A DNA stretch of 46,886 nt from Bernardetia sp. (GTDB lineage: Bacteria > Bacteroidota > Bacteroidia > Cytophagales > Bernardetiaceae), in contig NZ_JAHDIG010000037.1 in assembly GCF_020630935.1 (NCBI RefSeq), forward strand, positions 1-46,886, read 5' to 3'. The notes under the pieces were generated by a model. The model had not been told where the DNA came from. It saw only the letters and a program-made list of their open reading frames with translations, and did not search any database. Below are positions 1 to 9,544 of the stretch, in pieces; the stretch's first letter is position 1, and every line of letters starts with the position of its first letter. The position numbers and the translations under genes were made by a program.

Positions 1-55
1 ACCCGCGACCCCATGCGTGACAGGCATGTATTCTAACCAACTGAACTACCAAACC
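1..55 (-). tRNA. tRNA-Asp (anticodon GTC), 5' part only
   Basis: On the minus strand the sequence starts with the acceptor strand GGTTTGG, followed by a D arm, an anticodon stem CATGC/GCATG enclosing the loop CTGTCAC, and a variable region GGGTC leading into the T stem GCGGG. The anticodon is GTC, which reads Asp codons. The T loop, the 3' acceptor strand and any CCA lie beyond the window start, so the gene is cut by the window edge and not broken. A canonical promoter lies about 130 nt upstream. Confidence 0.93.
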
Positions 56-187
56 GTTTGAGTTTTGTTATTCAGAACATTTATTTGATTTTATAAACTT
101 TCATCTTAATTAAAAAGTTCACTTTAAATCAATATAATTTATCTTGAGATTTCAAATAACACTCCGTTCTTTTCCCGAAGTGCGATG

Positions 188-219
188 CAAAGGTAAGACA
201 GTATTTTTTATTTTACAAA
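188..219 (-). promoter_or_regulatory. Bacteroidota-type promoter for tRNA-Asp
   Basis: Read on the minus strand, TTTG (216-219) is followed after exactly 20 nt by TACCTTTG (188-195). This matches the -33 TTTG and -7 TAnnTTTG elements known for the primary sigma factor of this phylum. The next gene downstream is tRNA-Asp, so the primary transcript would carry a leader of roughly 125 nt removed by RNase P. No ORF fits in the leader. Confidence 0.65.
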
Positions 220-309
220 CTATTTGTGAAAAAAAATGTCTTTTTTTGAGAATTTATTTTGCTGCGAATGTTTGTTTGTTGATTATCAATAAGTTATGGT
301 TTTGTTTGA

Positions 310-1197
310 TTATATTGCTTTTAGGCTCATATCTAAACTTTTGTATGAGTGTGTGAGTGCGCCTACTGAAATAGCATCTACTCCTGTTTTTGAAACTCCT
401 TCTATGGTTTCTAAGGTTATGCCTCCAGAGGCTTCAGTTGTTATGGATTTAGATGATGTTTTGTTAAAATCTTGTATTATGCTGACTGCTTCCTTCATCT
501 TTTCATTTGTCATGTTATCCAGCATAATTACGTCTATTGGTGTTGTTTGTTTGCTAACTTCTAAGACTTGTTTTACTTCTTCTATATTTCTTGTTTCGAT
601 TTCTATTTTTAAGTCTTTATTTTTTTCTTTACAATAGCTTTGTGCAGCTTGTATCGCATTAGAAATTCCTCCTGCGTAGTCAACGTGGTTGTCTTTGAGC
701 ATTATCATGTCGAAAAGACCGTATCTATGGTTTGTTCCCCCACCAATTTTGACTGCCCATTTTTCTGTGATTCTTGAATTAGGAGTAGTTTTTCTTGTAT
801 CTAAAATCTTTGTATCTGTTCCTTTTACAACTTCTACAAACTGGCTTGTAAGTGTTGCAATTCCACTCATACGTTGCATGCAATTAAGAACTAGCCTTTC
901 TGCTGTGAGGATAGACTGTGCATTTCCTTCTACGATGAAACCAATATCTCCTTTTTTGACTTTCTCTCCATCATTTATGAAAATATCCAATTTTAAATCT
1001 TTATCTACTTTAGCAAAAATCAGTTTGGCTAGTTCTACCCCAGCTAGAATACCATCGTCTTTTATGAGCAGATGAGCTTTCTTTTGAGCATTTTTAGGAA
1101 CTGATGATAATGTAGAGTGGTCGCCATCAGCAATATCTTCTTTGAGAGCGAGCGTAATAAATTGGTCTAAGGCTTCGGAGGTAAGGTAATTGTACAC
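310..1197 (-). CDS. nadC: Nicotinate-nucleotide pyrophosphorylase (carboxylating), quinolinate phosphoribosyltransferase
   Basis: NadC converts quinolinate and PRPP to nicotinate mononucleotide, CO2 and pyrophosphate in de novo NAD synthesis. It is a soluble dimer or hexamer. The 295-residue product has the usual family length. The segment DTRKTTPNSRITEKWAVKIGG, followed by NHRYGLFDMIMLKDNH, is the signature substrate-binding region with the Arg, Lys and His residues that grip quinolinate and PRPP. The C-terminal barrel strand motifs DVIMLDNM and EASGGI, which bind phosphate, are also present. The start at 1197 gives a complete N-terminal domain. No nadA or nadB is adjacent, so the gene stands alone, with its own likely promoter at 1249-1280. 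A terminator is not evident. The family assignment is secure. Confidence 0.96.
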   Translation of the reverse strand: MYNYLTSEALDQFITLALKEDIADGDHSTLSSVPKNAQKKAHLLIKDDGILAGVELAKLIFAKVDKDLKLDIFINDGEKVKKGDIGFIVEGNAQSILTAERLVLNCMQRMSGIATLTSQFVEVVKGTDTKILDTRKTTPNSRITEKWAVKIGGGTNHRYGLFDMIMLKDNHVDYAGGISNAIQAAQSYCKEKNKDLKIEIETRNIEEVKQVLEVSKQTTPIDVIMLDNMTNEKMKEAVSIIQDFNKTSSKSITTEASGGITLETIEGVSKTGVDAISVGALTHSYKSLDMSLKAI

Positions 1198-1248
1198 TAC
1201 TTGAATTGGTTTAGAAAGATAAAAAATATGGTTCGTGTTTATTTAACA

Positions 1249-1280
1249 CAAAGTAAGTGAATTTTACTGATATTTGCAAT
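1249..1280 (-). promoter_or_regulatory. Probable nadC promoter
   Basis: On the minus strand ATTG (1277-1280) is separated by 20 nt from TTACTTTG (1249-1256). The latter matches TAnnTTTG at seven of eight positions. Spacing and position, about 50 nt before the nadC start, fit. The -33 element overlaps the edge of the hairpin that ends the upstream gene. Confidence 0.4.
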
Positions 1281-1305
1281 TTTGAGATTGTTGTTAGTCT
1301 CAAAA
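1280..1305 (-). terminator. Hairpin overlapping the stop of the 1300-2175 gene
   Basis: TTTTGAGA (1280-1287) and TCTCAAAA (1298-1305) form an 8-bp stem with a 10-nt loop. The stop codon of the upstream minus-strand gene (1300-1302) lies inside the stem. The following U-run is poor, so this is a weak terminator call. Confidence 0.4.
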
Positions 1306-2175
1306 ATCAAGTTCTCTTTCCAAAACAACAGAGTCTTGTTCTAATTTATCGTTTCTGAAATAGAAGACACTTCTCCATTTTTCATCTTTTTTGATTTCTG
1401 AAAATGGGATTTGGTATTCTTGAACCAGAAAGTAATTTGCTTGTTCTCCACAATAACGACAACCATTATATCCACTTTCAAGAATCAGAAATTTATCATA
1501 ATTGGAAGTAAAATTATATGTTTGGGGAATAAAATCTTGACCAATGTAGTTTACTAAGTCTATTGAAATTGTATCTCCTGCTTTTACGATTTGTTTAGAA
1601 GGAATATACATTATTTGGTATGAAGAGAAGCATATACAAAAGCCACTCATTCTGCTTTTTAGAATATCTTTGTAGTGAATAGATAACTCTAACAACAAAC
1701 TCCATTCGAAAAAAGTCAATTTATCCTTCTCAAAGATTTCATTCAAATCGTATGGTATGCTATGATGTATATTGCCCTTAAGTTTTAGAGAATCATCAGC
1801 ATTTGTTACTTTAAAAAAAATAAAACGTATTTTATTTTTATTCCTAGCCCAGTTTTTTCCTAATGGGTCATTTAAAACAATTGAATCTAAAGCATAGAGA
1901 GTTTTTGCTGTTTCAATATTGTGTCTGTCCCGTTTATGAATTTTTTTTAAAAGAGTGAAAGAGTATGGTTCATTAAAATCTCTAGAATCTACAATATAAC
2001 TGTCCATATACGCATTGAGATTTTTCGAAATATCAAGTTGTAGGTTAATATATTTTAAGGCGTATTCATTTTTTAGTTTTTTATACTGATTTATTTTAAA
2101 ATGCTCAACTACAATAAAATACAGTCCTACACAGAAGAGCAGAGCTAGTATGCTATTTATGATATTATTTTTCAT
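1300..2175 (-). CDS. Membrane-anchored protein of unknown function (possible GldM-like N-terminal fold)
   Basis: I do not recognise this 291-residue protein. The start chosen at 2175 overlaps the end of the preceding gene by 11 nt and places one strongly hydrophobic segment at about residues 4-22. The longer reading from 2223 has no reason to be used. After the anchor the protein is largely helical and charged, then has a segment KQIVKAGDTISIDLVNY and a Cys-x-x-Cys (GCRYCGEQ) near residue 240. A single N-terminal membrane anchor, helical region and then a GDTI-containing strand recall the periplasmic part of GldM/PorM of the type IX secretion motor, but this is a weak resemblance judged by eye. 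It is translationally coupled to the 2165-3082 gene, which has the same layout. Confidence 0.6.
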   Translation of the reverse strand: MKNNIINSILALLFCVGLYFIVVEHFKINQYKKLKNEYALKYINLQLDISKNLNAYMDSYIVDSRDFNEPYSFTLLKKIHKRDRHNIETAKTLYALDSIVLNDPLGKNWARNKNKIRFIFFKVTNADDSLKLKGNIHHSIPYDLNEIFEKDKLTFFEWSLLLELSIHYKDILKSRMSGFCICFSSYQIMYIPSKQIVKAGDTISIDLVNYIGQDFIPQTYNFTSNYDKFLILESGYNGCRYCGEQANYFLVQEYQIPFSEIKKDEKWRSVFYFRNDKLEQDSVVLERELDF

Positions 2176-3082
2176 CCGAATTTTGATTAGGTATAACCTT
2201 AAAAGGAATTGAAAGACCTTCATGTTCTGCTTCTATTTCTTTAGCTTCTTTTGCTAAAGGAATAGGGTAAATAATAGTATCTCCAGCCTCATAGAAAGTA
2301 TAAAGCAACTTAGGGTTACTGAATGGATCATAGATAGAATCTTGAAACTTAAAATCTTTAGGAACTAGTCCCATTCTATTTTTTTTACCGTAATCAGAAT
2401 AATACTTGGTATCAGACGGAAACCAATATGCTTTTATGAGCATGCTTTGGTTTTCATAATTTGGAATTAGAGTAGAGTATCCCTCAAAATTATTGGAAGA
2501 ATAAGAGGTAGGAAATTGTTTTCTGCTTTGTTCAAATATAGAATCTATTATCTGTATTATTTCACTTCTCTGCTGAACTAAATCGAACCAAATAGATTCA
2601 TCATCTGTTTCCTCCCAATCTACTTTATGATAGCCTGTTTTTTCTATGCTTGGATGGTTAGTGACATTTTGAAAGTGTTTTTCTATGTTTGATAAGAGTT
2701 CTTTTCTATGTTCATTGTTGTATTTAAATTTTGTATCATATCTTTTTGAGTAGAAAAATTCATTTTCAAATTCATTAATGTATTTCAAGTAAAGGATGTA
2801 TTCTTCAGGAACGTTTTTATAAAAATCTTCTTTGAGAGTTGATTTGGGATAATGACGCATAAATCCAATGGAGTCAAGCCAACTTGATTTTACCCTTCGA
2901 AGAAACTTTTCATTATTGTCTTGTTTTATGATTCTACTTTTTTCGTGGAAATCAATAATAATAGCTTGCGTTTCCTCAACCAACTCTTGATTTTCCTTTT
3001 TCTGCCAAAAATAAAAACTCCACACTCCTACAGCCAAAAAAGCCAGTAGAAGTGTGTATTTGTTGAAATATTGTTTTTTCAT
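2165..3082 (-). CDS. Membrane-anchored protein of unknown function, paired with the next gene
   Basis: This 305-residue product has an N-terminal hydrophobic segment at about residues 9-26 (YTLLLAFLAVGVWSFYFW). A long charged, helical region follows to about residue 180, rich in Glu, Lys and aromatic residues. The C-terminal part contains YEAGDTIIYPIPLA. The next gene starts inside its last codons, so the two are likely co-translated and may form a complex anchored in the inner membrane and facing the periplasm. The similar plan suggests they are distant paralogues. I cannot assign a function. A relation to the GldM/PorM N-terminal domain is possible but unproven. Start: ATG at 3082, no competing downstream start that keeps the whole anchor. 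Confidence 0.6.
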   Translation of the reverse strand: MKKQYFNKYTLLLAFLAVGVWSFYFWQKKENQELVEETQAIIIDFHEKSRIIKQDNNEKFLRRVKSSWLDSIGFMRHYPKSTLKEDFYKNVPEEYILYLKYINEFENEFFYSKRYDTKFKYNNEHRKELLSNIEKHFQNVTNHPSIEKTGYHKVDWEETDDESIWFDLVQQRSEIIQIIDSIFEQSRKQFPTSYSSNNFEGYSTLIPNYENQSMLIKAYWFPSDTKYYSDYGKKNRMGLVPKDFKFQDSIYDPFSNPKLLYTFYEAGDTIIYPIPLAKEAKEIEAEHEGLSIPFKVIPNQNSDEK

Positions 3083-3134
3083 AGGCAGAAGGTAGTGAAA
3101 ATTAGCCTATTTTTTATCGTTTGATTGTTTTTGT

Positions 3135-4046
3135 TTAGCTATACAAATCATCCACAGCTTTTTGAGCGTCTGTGAAATCAAAATCAAATCCTGCTTTTAC
3201 AATTTTGTCTTCGCTTGCTTTTATACTTCTTAAAACAGATTCTGCTTGTTGCCCTAAGAGTAAATACATAGCTGGCTCTGGGACATTTGGTAAAAATAAA
3301 GGTTTGTCTAATGTATTGGCAATAATGCGTGTTAGTTCGGCATTGGTAACAGGGTTTGGAGCGACAGCATTATAAACCCCACTCATATTTTCATCTTCAA
3401 TCGCTTTTATGAAAATTCTGCAAAGGTCGTCTATATGAATCCAAGAAACAACTTGATTTCCGTCTCCCAACGCTGCACCAGCCCACGCTTTGACAGGTTT
3501 TGCCATTTCTACAAGTGCGCCACCTTTATCACTCAAAACAATTCCGATGCGAATAATCGACGAGCGAATATTTGAAGGGACTTCTGCATGTGCATTTTCC
3601 CATTCTAAACAAACTTGTGCTAAAAAATCGCTGCCTGCTGGGCTTTCCTCGTGTTTGAGTGTAGTTTGGTCACTTTGCTCAATTCCATAATAACCAATGG
3701 CAGAAGCTCCAATGTATGTTTTGACGTTATGGTCAAGCACAGTTAGTTTTTCTACTAAAAGTGCTGTGGAGAGTGTTCGACTTTCTAAGATTTTTTCTTT
3801 TTGAGAATCTATCCAAGCTTTATCCATAATTCCTGTTCCTGCTAAATGAATTACAACATCAGCGTTGCGAATAGCTTCTTCTTCCATTTCTCCTGCTTCT
3901 ACATCCCATTCATACACTGTAACGCCTGGGATATGACTGCCAGAACGGCTAAGGTGCATTACTTCATAGTTTCCACTTGCTAATAAAAGTTCTGTAAGAC
4001 GAGTTCCGACAAGTCCAGAACCTCCTGTAATTAATATTTTTTTCAT
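3135..4046 (-). CDS. TIGR01777-family NAD(P)-dependent epimerase (SDR39U1/YfcH type)
   Basis: The protein opens with MKKILITGGSGLVGTRL, a Rossmann GxxGxxG nucleotide-binding motif, which supports starting at 4046 instead of the upstream ATG at 4064. The product is then 303 residues, typical for this family. Internal motifs ADVVIHLAG and GASAIGYYG (with the catalytic-type Tyr) mark an extended short-chain dehydrogenase. The DUF1731-like C-terminal region (QQAESVLRSIKASEDKIVKAGFDF) ends the protein, as in bacterial YfcH and human SDR39U1. The physiological substrate of this family is not established. It is a single gene with no clear operon partners, downstream of the divergent region that holds the ATP synthase promoter. 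Confidence 0.9.
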   Translation of the reverse strand: MKKILITGGSGLVGTRLTELLLASGNYEVMHLSRSGSHIPGVTVYEWDVEAGEMEEEAIRNADVVIHLAGTGIMDKAWIDSQKEKILESRTLSTALLVEKLTVLDHNVKTYIGASAIGYYGIEQSDQTTLKHEESPAGSDFLAQVCLEWENAHAEVPSNIRSSIIRIGIVLSDKGGALVEMAKPVKAWAGAALGDGNQVVSWIHIDDLCRIFIKAIEDENMSGVYNAVAPNPVTNAELTRIIANTLDKPLFLPNVPEPAMYLLLGQQAESVLRSIKASEDKIVKAGFDFDFTDAQKAVDDLYS

Positions 4047-4186
4047 AAAAGTAAAACGATTCAAAAAATGTAGTTATAAAAAAATGAGTTTTATGTCTAT
4101 TTGAACTGAGAAACTAAAAAAACGTTTCAGATTTTCAGACAAAGTAGGTAACAGTAGCAATTCGTTAAAAATACTTTATATTTTTG

Positions 4187-4218
4187 TTTGCTTTTAAATA
4201 GGATAGTCCGTACTTTTG
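4187..4218 (+). promoter_or_regulatory. Promoter of the ATP synthase operon
   Basis: TTTG at 4187-4190 is followed after 20 nt by TACTTTTG at 4211-4218, an exact match to the Bacteroidota -33/-7 consensus. Transcription would begin near 4224 and give a leader of about 45 nt before the GTG start at 4270. Confidence 0.7.
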
Positions 4219-4269
4219 CACCAAAATAAGGATATGCCTTATTGAATTTCATCTAATAGATTCAAGAAA

Positions 4270-4695
4270 GTGTCAGAAAACGGATTGTCTAATTCTACAA
4301 AGGAAAAAATAACTCGCCAATACCATCTTAAGTTTGGTGGATTTGCGCTCGTAATGCTTCTTTGTATGTTGGCGTATCAGTTTTTTACTCCTCAATATTA
4401 TCTACCTCAAGTGTGGAAGATTTATATTGGAATTACACTTCTATATTGGATTACAGGACTGCTCACATTGCGTTTTTTAGGGACAGAAAATTTTGGATAT
4501 GCCATGATGGTTTCTAAAATGGTCAGAATGCTTGTAAGTGCTGCTAGTTTGCTCGCTTATATGATGATTAGTGGAGATTCGATTACTCAATCTCAATTAA
4601 TTGTTCTCGCTTTTGTGATGCTTTTTCTATATTTTGGTTATTTATTATTTGAAATTCGTGCATTGTTGCCTAACTTGCAGCGCAATTCAGAATAA
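4270..4695 (+). CDS. AtpI-like small membrane protein at the head of the ATP synthase operon
   Basis: The 141-residue product has four hydrophobic segments (about residues 23-42, 50-68, 84-101 and 110-128) and a short charged N-terminus. It lies directly upstream of atpB on the same strand and behind the operon promoter. This is the place where many bacteria have AtpI, a protein proposed to help assemble the c-ring or supply Mg2+. The sequence itself is too divergent for me to assign it to AtpI with certainty, so the role comes from position and topology. The start codon appears to be GTG with AAGAAAG just before it; the next internal Met codons would remove the first membrane segment. Confidence 0.7.
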   Translation: MSENGLSNSTKEKITRQYHLKFGGFALVMLLCMLAYQFFTPQYYLPQVWKIYIGITLLYWITGLLTLRFLGTENFGYAMMVSKMVRMLVSAASLLAYMMISGDSITQSQLIVLAFVMLFLYFGYLLFEIRALLPNLQRNSE

Positions 4696-4776
4696 TAGAA
4701 CTGAATCTGCAAAAAGTTTAGTTAGAAAAGAAATTATTTTCAGCGTAAATTATAAATTACACTAATACAGAATCAA

Positions 4777-5919
4777 GTGAAGAACATTATTTTACCTTCT
4801 GTCCAGTTTTCAAAAATTGCTTTCTTGAGCATTTTACTTTCTGTTTTTACTTTCTCTGCTTTTGCACAAGAAAAAACAAACACAGAAATAGAGCATGTAA
4901 AAGAAGATGGAGAGTTTAAAATCACAGAGATGATAAACCACCACATTCTTGACGCTCACGAATGGCATTTTTACACTAATATAGGAGAAGATGGTGCAGA
5001 ACATCACGTATCTCTTCCTCTTCCAATTATAGTTTATACAAATGGGCAACTTGATGTATTTTTATCTAGTGAATTTCATCACGCTCCAGTAAAGAAAATT
5101 GTTTCTGCTAACGACAAAACAGCACACGATACAGAACTTCCTGTTGTAACAAAGGGAAGTAACAATTATATCTTAGAACACGAACACGTAAAAGTGGTAG
5201 ATGCTCAAGGCAATATCTTAGAAGATGTACACCCATTAGACTTATCTATCACAAAAAATGTAGCTTCAATGATGATTGCTGCATTATTACTTCTCATTAT
5301 CGGATTTACAATTGCTGGTTCTTACAAAAAACGTGAAGGACAAGCTCCAAAAGGTATTCAATCGTTCTTTGAACCAATTATTGTTTATCTTCGTGATGAC
5401 CTTGCTATTCCAAACATTGGAGAGCATAAATACAAAAAATATTTCCCTTACTTATTGACCTTGTTTTTCTTTATTTGGTTCAATAACCTTTTAGGCTTAC
5501 TTCCAACAGGTGCAAATACTTCTGGAAACATTGCCTTTACAATGACATTAGCAGCTCTTACGCTTCTTATTACAAATATTTCTGGAAACAAACATTATTG
5601 GAAACACATTTTTGCAATGCCAGGTGTGCCGATTCCACTTTTGTTAATCATGATTCCAGTAGAACTTATTGGTATCTTTACAAAGCCAATCGCTCTTATG
5701 ATTCGTTTGTTTGCTAACATTACAGCAGGACACACTATCATTTTAGCACTTATCGGAATTATATTCATATTCAAAAACTATATTTTGGGTGTGCCTATCG
5801 TTCCTTTCGTATTCTTAATGATGTGTTTGGAGTTATTTGTTGCTCTTTTGCAGGCTTATATCTTTACACTTCTTACAGCTCTCTTTATCGGACAAGCTGT
5901 GGCAGACGACCATCACTAA
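4777..5919 (+). CDS. atpB: F0F1 ATP synthase subunit a
   Basis: Subunit a forms the proton half-channels next to the c-ring in the inner membrane. The protein is 380 residues, longer than E. coli AtpB, because of an N-terminal signal peptide (residues 1-30, ending SAFAQ) and a His-rich periplasmic region of about 140 residues, which is usual in Bacteroidota. The membrane domain follows, with several transmembrane helices. The essential arginine lies in ALMIRLFANITAGH (Arg310). The start is a GTG at 4777, needed for the signal peptide. It is followed by a 304-nt spacer before atpE. The call is firm. Confidence 0.96.
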   Translation: MKNIILPSVQFSKIAFLSILLSVFTFSAFAQEKTNTEIEHVKEDGEFKITEMINHHILDAHEWHFYTNIGEDGAEHHVSLPLPIIVYTNGQLDVFLSSEFHHAPVKKIVSANDKTAHDTELPVVTKGSNNYILEHEHVKVVDAQGNILEDVHPLDLSITKNVASMMIAALLLLIIGFTIAGSYKKREGQAPKGIQSFFEPIIVYLRDDLAIPNIGEHKYKKYFPYLLTLFFFIWFNNLLGLLPTGANTSGNIAFTMTLAALTLLITNISGNKHYWKHIFAMPGVPIPLLLIMIPVELIGIFTKPIALMIRLFANITAGHTIILALIGIIFIFKNYILGVPIVPFVFLMMCLELFVALLQAYIFTLLTALFIGQAVADDHH

Positions 5920-6490
<571 letters not shown>

Positions 6491-6498
6491 GATATATA

Positions 6499-6537
6499 AA
6501 ATAGAGCAGTAACAAATTAGTTGTTACTGCTCTATTT
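6499..6537 (+). terminator. Perfect 17-bp hairpin between atpE and atpF
   Basis: The arms 6499-6515 and 6521-6537 are exactly complementary around a 5-nt loop (ATTAG). The right arm ends CTATTT and is followed by ATT, so the U-run is short. It may be a partial terminator or a 3' stabilising structure that lets subunit c be made in excess over subunit b. No promoter was seen between it and atpF, so full termination would silence the rest of the operon up to the putative promoter before atpA. Confidence 0.7.
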
Positions 6538-6654
6538 ATTAACTGCAACTCAACCCTATAAAAAGAAATTTATTACAACTATTTTATTGCTTGTGTCTTT
6601 ACAGGTAATACACCAAAAAGAATTTAATTTAAGAACTCATATATATTTATCATT

Positions 6655-7164
6655 ATGCTTCTCCAACTCAATCCACTTATTACGCCTAATGTTGGTCTTA
6701 TTTTTTGGACAGGACTAATCTTTATCTTGCTCGTTTTGGTATTAGGTAAGTTTGTTTGGCCTACTATCACAAAAGCACTTTCAGACCGTGAGCGTTCTAT
6801 CGAAGAGGCTCTAAAAGCTGCCGAAGCTGCACGTATGGCAAAGGCTGATTTAGAAGGCGAGATTGAAAAAATCCGTCAAGAAGGACGTGTTGAGCGTGAG
6901 CAAATGATGAAAGAAACACGCCAAACAGCAGCTAAATTAGAAGAAGAAGCTCGTGAAAAAGCAACTGCTGAATACAATCGTATTTTGGAAGATGCAAAGC
7001 GTGAAATTGATACGCAAAAGAAAAATGCTATGGCTGATGTTAAAAATCAAGTAGCAAAACTTTCTTTAGAAATTGCAGAGAAATTAGTAAAAGAGCAGTT
7101 AGCTAACGAAGCTACTCAAAAACAACTTGTAGAAAATTATTTGAAAGACGTTCAAGTTAATTGA
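6655..7164 (+). CDS. atpF: F0F1 ATP synthase subunit b
   Basis: Subunit b is the peripheral stalk that ties F1 to F0. The 169-residue protein has one N-terminal membrane helix (about residues 13-32) followed by a long charged coiled coil with many Glu, Lys and Ala residues, including EEALKAAEAARMAKADLEGE, and a C-terminal region that binds delta. Length and layout are typical. It lies between atpE and atpH in the standard order. The spacer to atpH holds A/T-rich oligomer repeats. Confidence 0.96.
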   Translation: MLLQLNPLITPNVGLIFWTGLIFILLVLVLGKFVWPTITKALSDRERSIEEALKAAEAARMAKADLEGEIEKIRQEGRVEREQMMKETRQTAAKLEEEAREKATAEYNRILEDAKREIDTQKKNAMADVKNQVAKLSLEIAEKLVKEQLANEATQKQLVENYLKDVQVN

Positions 7165-7273
7165 TAATTGACAGTTGAAAATTAACAATGAAATTCATTT
7201 ATATAATTCTTCAACTAAAGCTAATCTAGCTAATTTTCAATTATTCATTTTCAATTATTAATTAAAAAGTATT

Positions 7274-7810
7274 ATGTCAGATATTCGTGTTGCTTCTCGT
7301 TATGCCAAATCGGTATTTAGTTTGGCTGATGAACACTCTATTTTAGAAGAAGTCCATAACGATATGGTAGCTATCAAAGATACCGTTGAAGGAAGTAGAG
7401 AGTTAGAACTTTTGCTCAAAAGTCCGATTATCAATTCTTCTAAGAAACTATCTATTCTAAATTCTCTTTTTGGAAATAGCAACGATTTGACAAAGAAATT
7501 CTTTACGCTTGTTGTTAAAAAGGGACGTGAAGCAGAACTTTTTGAAACAGCAAAGCAATTCCACCTACTTTACAATTCTAAGAAAGGAATTGAAATGGCA
7601 GAAGTGGTTACTCCTTTTGAATTGACTGAAGAGCTTCGTGCTTCATTTAAGCAAAAAGTAAAGCAGCTTTCTGGAAAAGACAGTGTAGAACTTAAAGAAA
7701 AAGTAGATAAAAGTCTTATTGGAGGTTTTATCTTAAATATTGAAGGCAAACAGATTGATGATTCTGTTAGGACACGTCTTCAAAAGCTAGAGCAAACTTT
7801 AGTAAAATAA
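7274..7810 (+). CDS. atpH: F0F1 ATP synthase subunit delta
   Basis: The 178-residue product matches OSCP/delta in length and order of features. It has an N-terminal helical domain beginning IRVASRYAKSVFSLADEH, and a C-terminal region with ELKEKVDKSLIGGFILNIEGKQIDDSVRTRLQKL, which includes the conserved GG motif for binding subunit b. Delta caps the alpha3beta3 head and joins it to the stalk. It sits between atpF and atpA as expected. Confidence 0.95.
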   Translation: MSDIRVASRYAKSVFSLADEHSILEEVHNDMVAIKDTVEGSRELELLLKSPIINSSKKLSILNSLFGNSNDLTKKFFTLVVKKGREAELFETAKQFHLLYNSKKGIEMAEVVTPFELTEELRASFKQKVKQLSGKDSVELKEKVDKSLIGGFILNIEGKQIDDSVRTRLQKLEQTLVK

Positions 7811-7894
7811 AAAAAATCAGAATCCTCAACGACGGTTTTAATCTCGTTGACGGTTATATAAAAGACGAAAGGACATTTTTTTATAGAAATTTTG

Positions 7895-7902
7895 TACCTT
7901 TG
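7895..7902 (+). promoter_or_regulatory. Possible internal promoter (-7 box) before atpA
   Basis: TACCTTTG at 7895-7902, followed by CAC, fits the -7 consensus TAnnTTTG and lies about 50 nt before the atpA start. No clear TTTG is found 19-20 nt upstream, so support is partial. A small stem (TCAACGA 7826-7832 with TCGTTGA 7844-7850) precedes it. Confidence 0.4.
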
Positions 7903-7951
7903 CACTTGATAAAAAATAAAATTCAATCGTAACTGTTAAACTCACGAATAA

Positions 7952-9544
7952 ATGGTCAGACCTGATGAAGTTTCAGCAATTTTAAGAGAACAACTCTCTA
8001 ACGCTAAAACAGACGCTCAACTAGAAGAAGTAGGAACTGTACTTCAAGTAGGTGATGGTGTTGCTCGTATCTACGGACTTACAAACGCTCGTGCTGGCGA
8101 GCTTATCGAATTCAATAATGGCTTGACTGGAATGGTCTTGAACCTTGAAGAAGATAATGTAGGTGCTGTACTCTTTGGAGATTATACTAACGTAGGTGAA
8201 GGCGATTCTGTTAAATCTACTGGACGTATTGCATCACTCAAAGTAGGTGATGGTATGGTAGGACGTGTTGTAGACACGCTTGGAAATCCTATTGATGGTA
8301 AAGGAGCTATCGAAGGAGAACTCTACGAAATGCCATTAGAGCGTAAAGCACCAGGTGTAATTTATCGTGAGCCTGTAACTGAGCCTCTTCAAACAGGTAT
8401 CAAGGCGATTGATGCGATGATTCCAATTGGTCGTGGTCAGCGTGAGCTTATCATTGGCGACCGTCAGACAGGTAAAACTGCTGTGGCAATTGATGCTATC
8501 ATCAACCAAAAAGAATTTTATGACAAAGGAGAGCCAGTTTTCTGTATCTATGTAGCTATCGGACAGAAAGCCTCTACTGTGGCTGGTATCGTAGCTTCAT
8601 TAGAGCGTTATGGTGCTATGGCTTATACAGTTGTTGTTTCGGCTTCTGCATCTGACCCTGCTCCAATGCAATTCTTTGCTCCATTTGCTGGTGCTGCAAT
8701 CGGAGAATATTTCCGTGATACAGGTCGTCCTGCATTGGTAGTTTATGATGACCTTTCTAAGCAAGCAGTTGCTTATCGTGAAGTTTCTCTTCTTCTTCGT
8801 CGTCCTCCAGGGCGTGAGGCATATCCAGGTGATGTATTCTATCTTCACTCTCGTTTGTTGGAGCGTGCTGCAAAAGTTATCAATGACGATAGCATTGCAC
8901 AAGATATGAATGACCTTCCAGAGTCTTTGAAAAAAGCAGGTGTCGTAAGAGGTGGTGGTTCACTTACAGCTCTTCCAATTATTGAAACACAAGCAGGTGA
9001 CGTTTCAGCTTATATTCCAACCAACGTAATTTCGATTACAGACGGTCAGATATTCTTGGAAACTAACTTATTTAACTCTGGTGTACGTCCAGCAATTAAC
9101 GTAGGTATTTCTGTATCTCGTGTAGGTGGTTCGGCTCAGATTAAGTCAATGAAGAAAGTTTCTGGTACATTGAAACTAGACCAAGCACAATTTAGAGAAT
9201 TAGAAGCCTTTGCAAAATTTGGTTCTGACCTTGATGCAGCTACTAAGCTCGTTATTGAGCGTGGACGTAGAAATACGGAAATGTTGAAGCAAAAGCAGTT
9301 CTCTCCAGTAGAAGTTGAGAAGCAAGTTGCTATTATCTATGCTACTACTAATGGTATTACTGATAATGTTCCTACTGAAAAAATGAAAGAGTACGAGCAA
9401 AGTTACTTGAGCATTTTGGAGCAGAATCACAGAAAAACATTAGACGAGCTTCGTGCAGGAAAATATACTCCAGAGCAAACTGATGTTCTTGCAAAAGTTG
9501 CTAAAGAAGTTGCTAAAACATATAATATTACTGCAAAAGCATAA
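7952..9544 (+). CDS. atpA: F0F1 ATP synthase subunit alpha
   Basis: The 530-residue alpha subunit forms the non-catalytic nucleotide sites of the F1 head. The Walker A motif GDRQTGKT is at residues 169-176, the Walker B region reads [17 protein letters not shown], and the family signature [17 protein letters not shown] is present. The N-terminal helix that contacts delta ([14 protein letters not shown]) supports the start at 7952. The length is slightly above the E. coli value of 513, as usual in Bacteroidota. The partner beta subunit (atpD) is not in this window. Confidence 0.98.
   Translation: MVRPDEVSAILREQLSNAKTDAQLEEVGTVLQVGDGVARIYGLTNARAGELIEFNNGLTGMVLNLEEDNVGAVLFGDYTNVGEGDSVKSTGRIASLKVGDGMVGRVVDTLGNPIDGKGAIEGELYEMPLERKAPGVIYREPVTEPLQTGIKAIDAMIPIGRGQRELIIGDRQTGKTAVAIDAIINQKEFYDKGEPVFCIYVAIGQKASTVAGIVASLERYGAMAYTVVVSASASDPAPMQFFAPFAGAAIGEYFRDTGRPALVVYDDLSKQAVAYREVSLLLRRPPGREAYPGDVFYLHSRLLERAAKVINDDSIAQDMNDLPESLKKAGVVRGGGSLTALPIIETQAGDVSAYIPTNVISITDGQIFLETNLFNSGVRPAINVGISVSRVGGSAQIKSMKKVSGTLKLDQAQFRELEAFAKFGSDLDAATKLVIERGRRNTEMLKQKQFSPVEVEKQVAIIYATTNGITDNVPTEKMKEYEQSYLSILEQNHRKTLDELRAGKYTPEQTDVLAKVAKEVAKTYNITAKA

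Noticed and set aside
296-1075. Plus-strand ORFs of 113 and 128 codons across the nadC region
   Set aside because: They are antisense to nadC, which has complete family motifs, and their products are Ser/Leu/Ile-rich shadow sequences.
8600-8902. Minus-strand 100-codon ORF inside atpA
   Set aside because: Antisense shadow of a highly conserved gene with no independent promoter or family motif.
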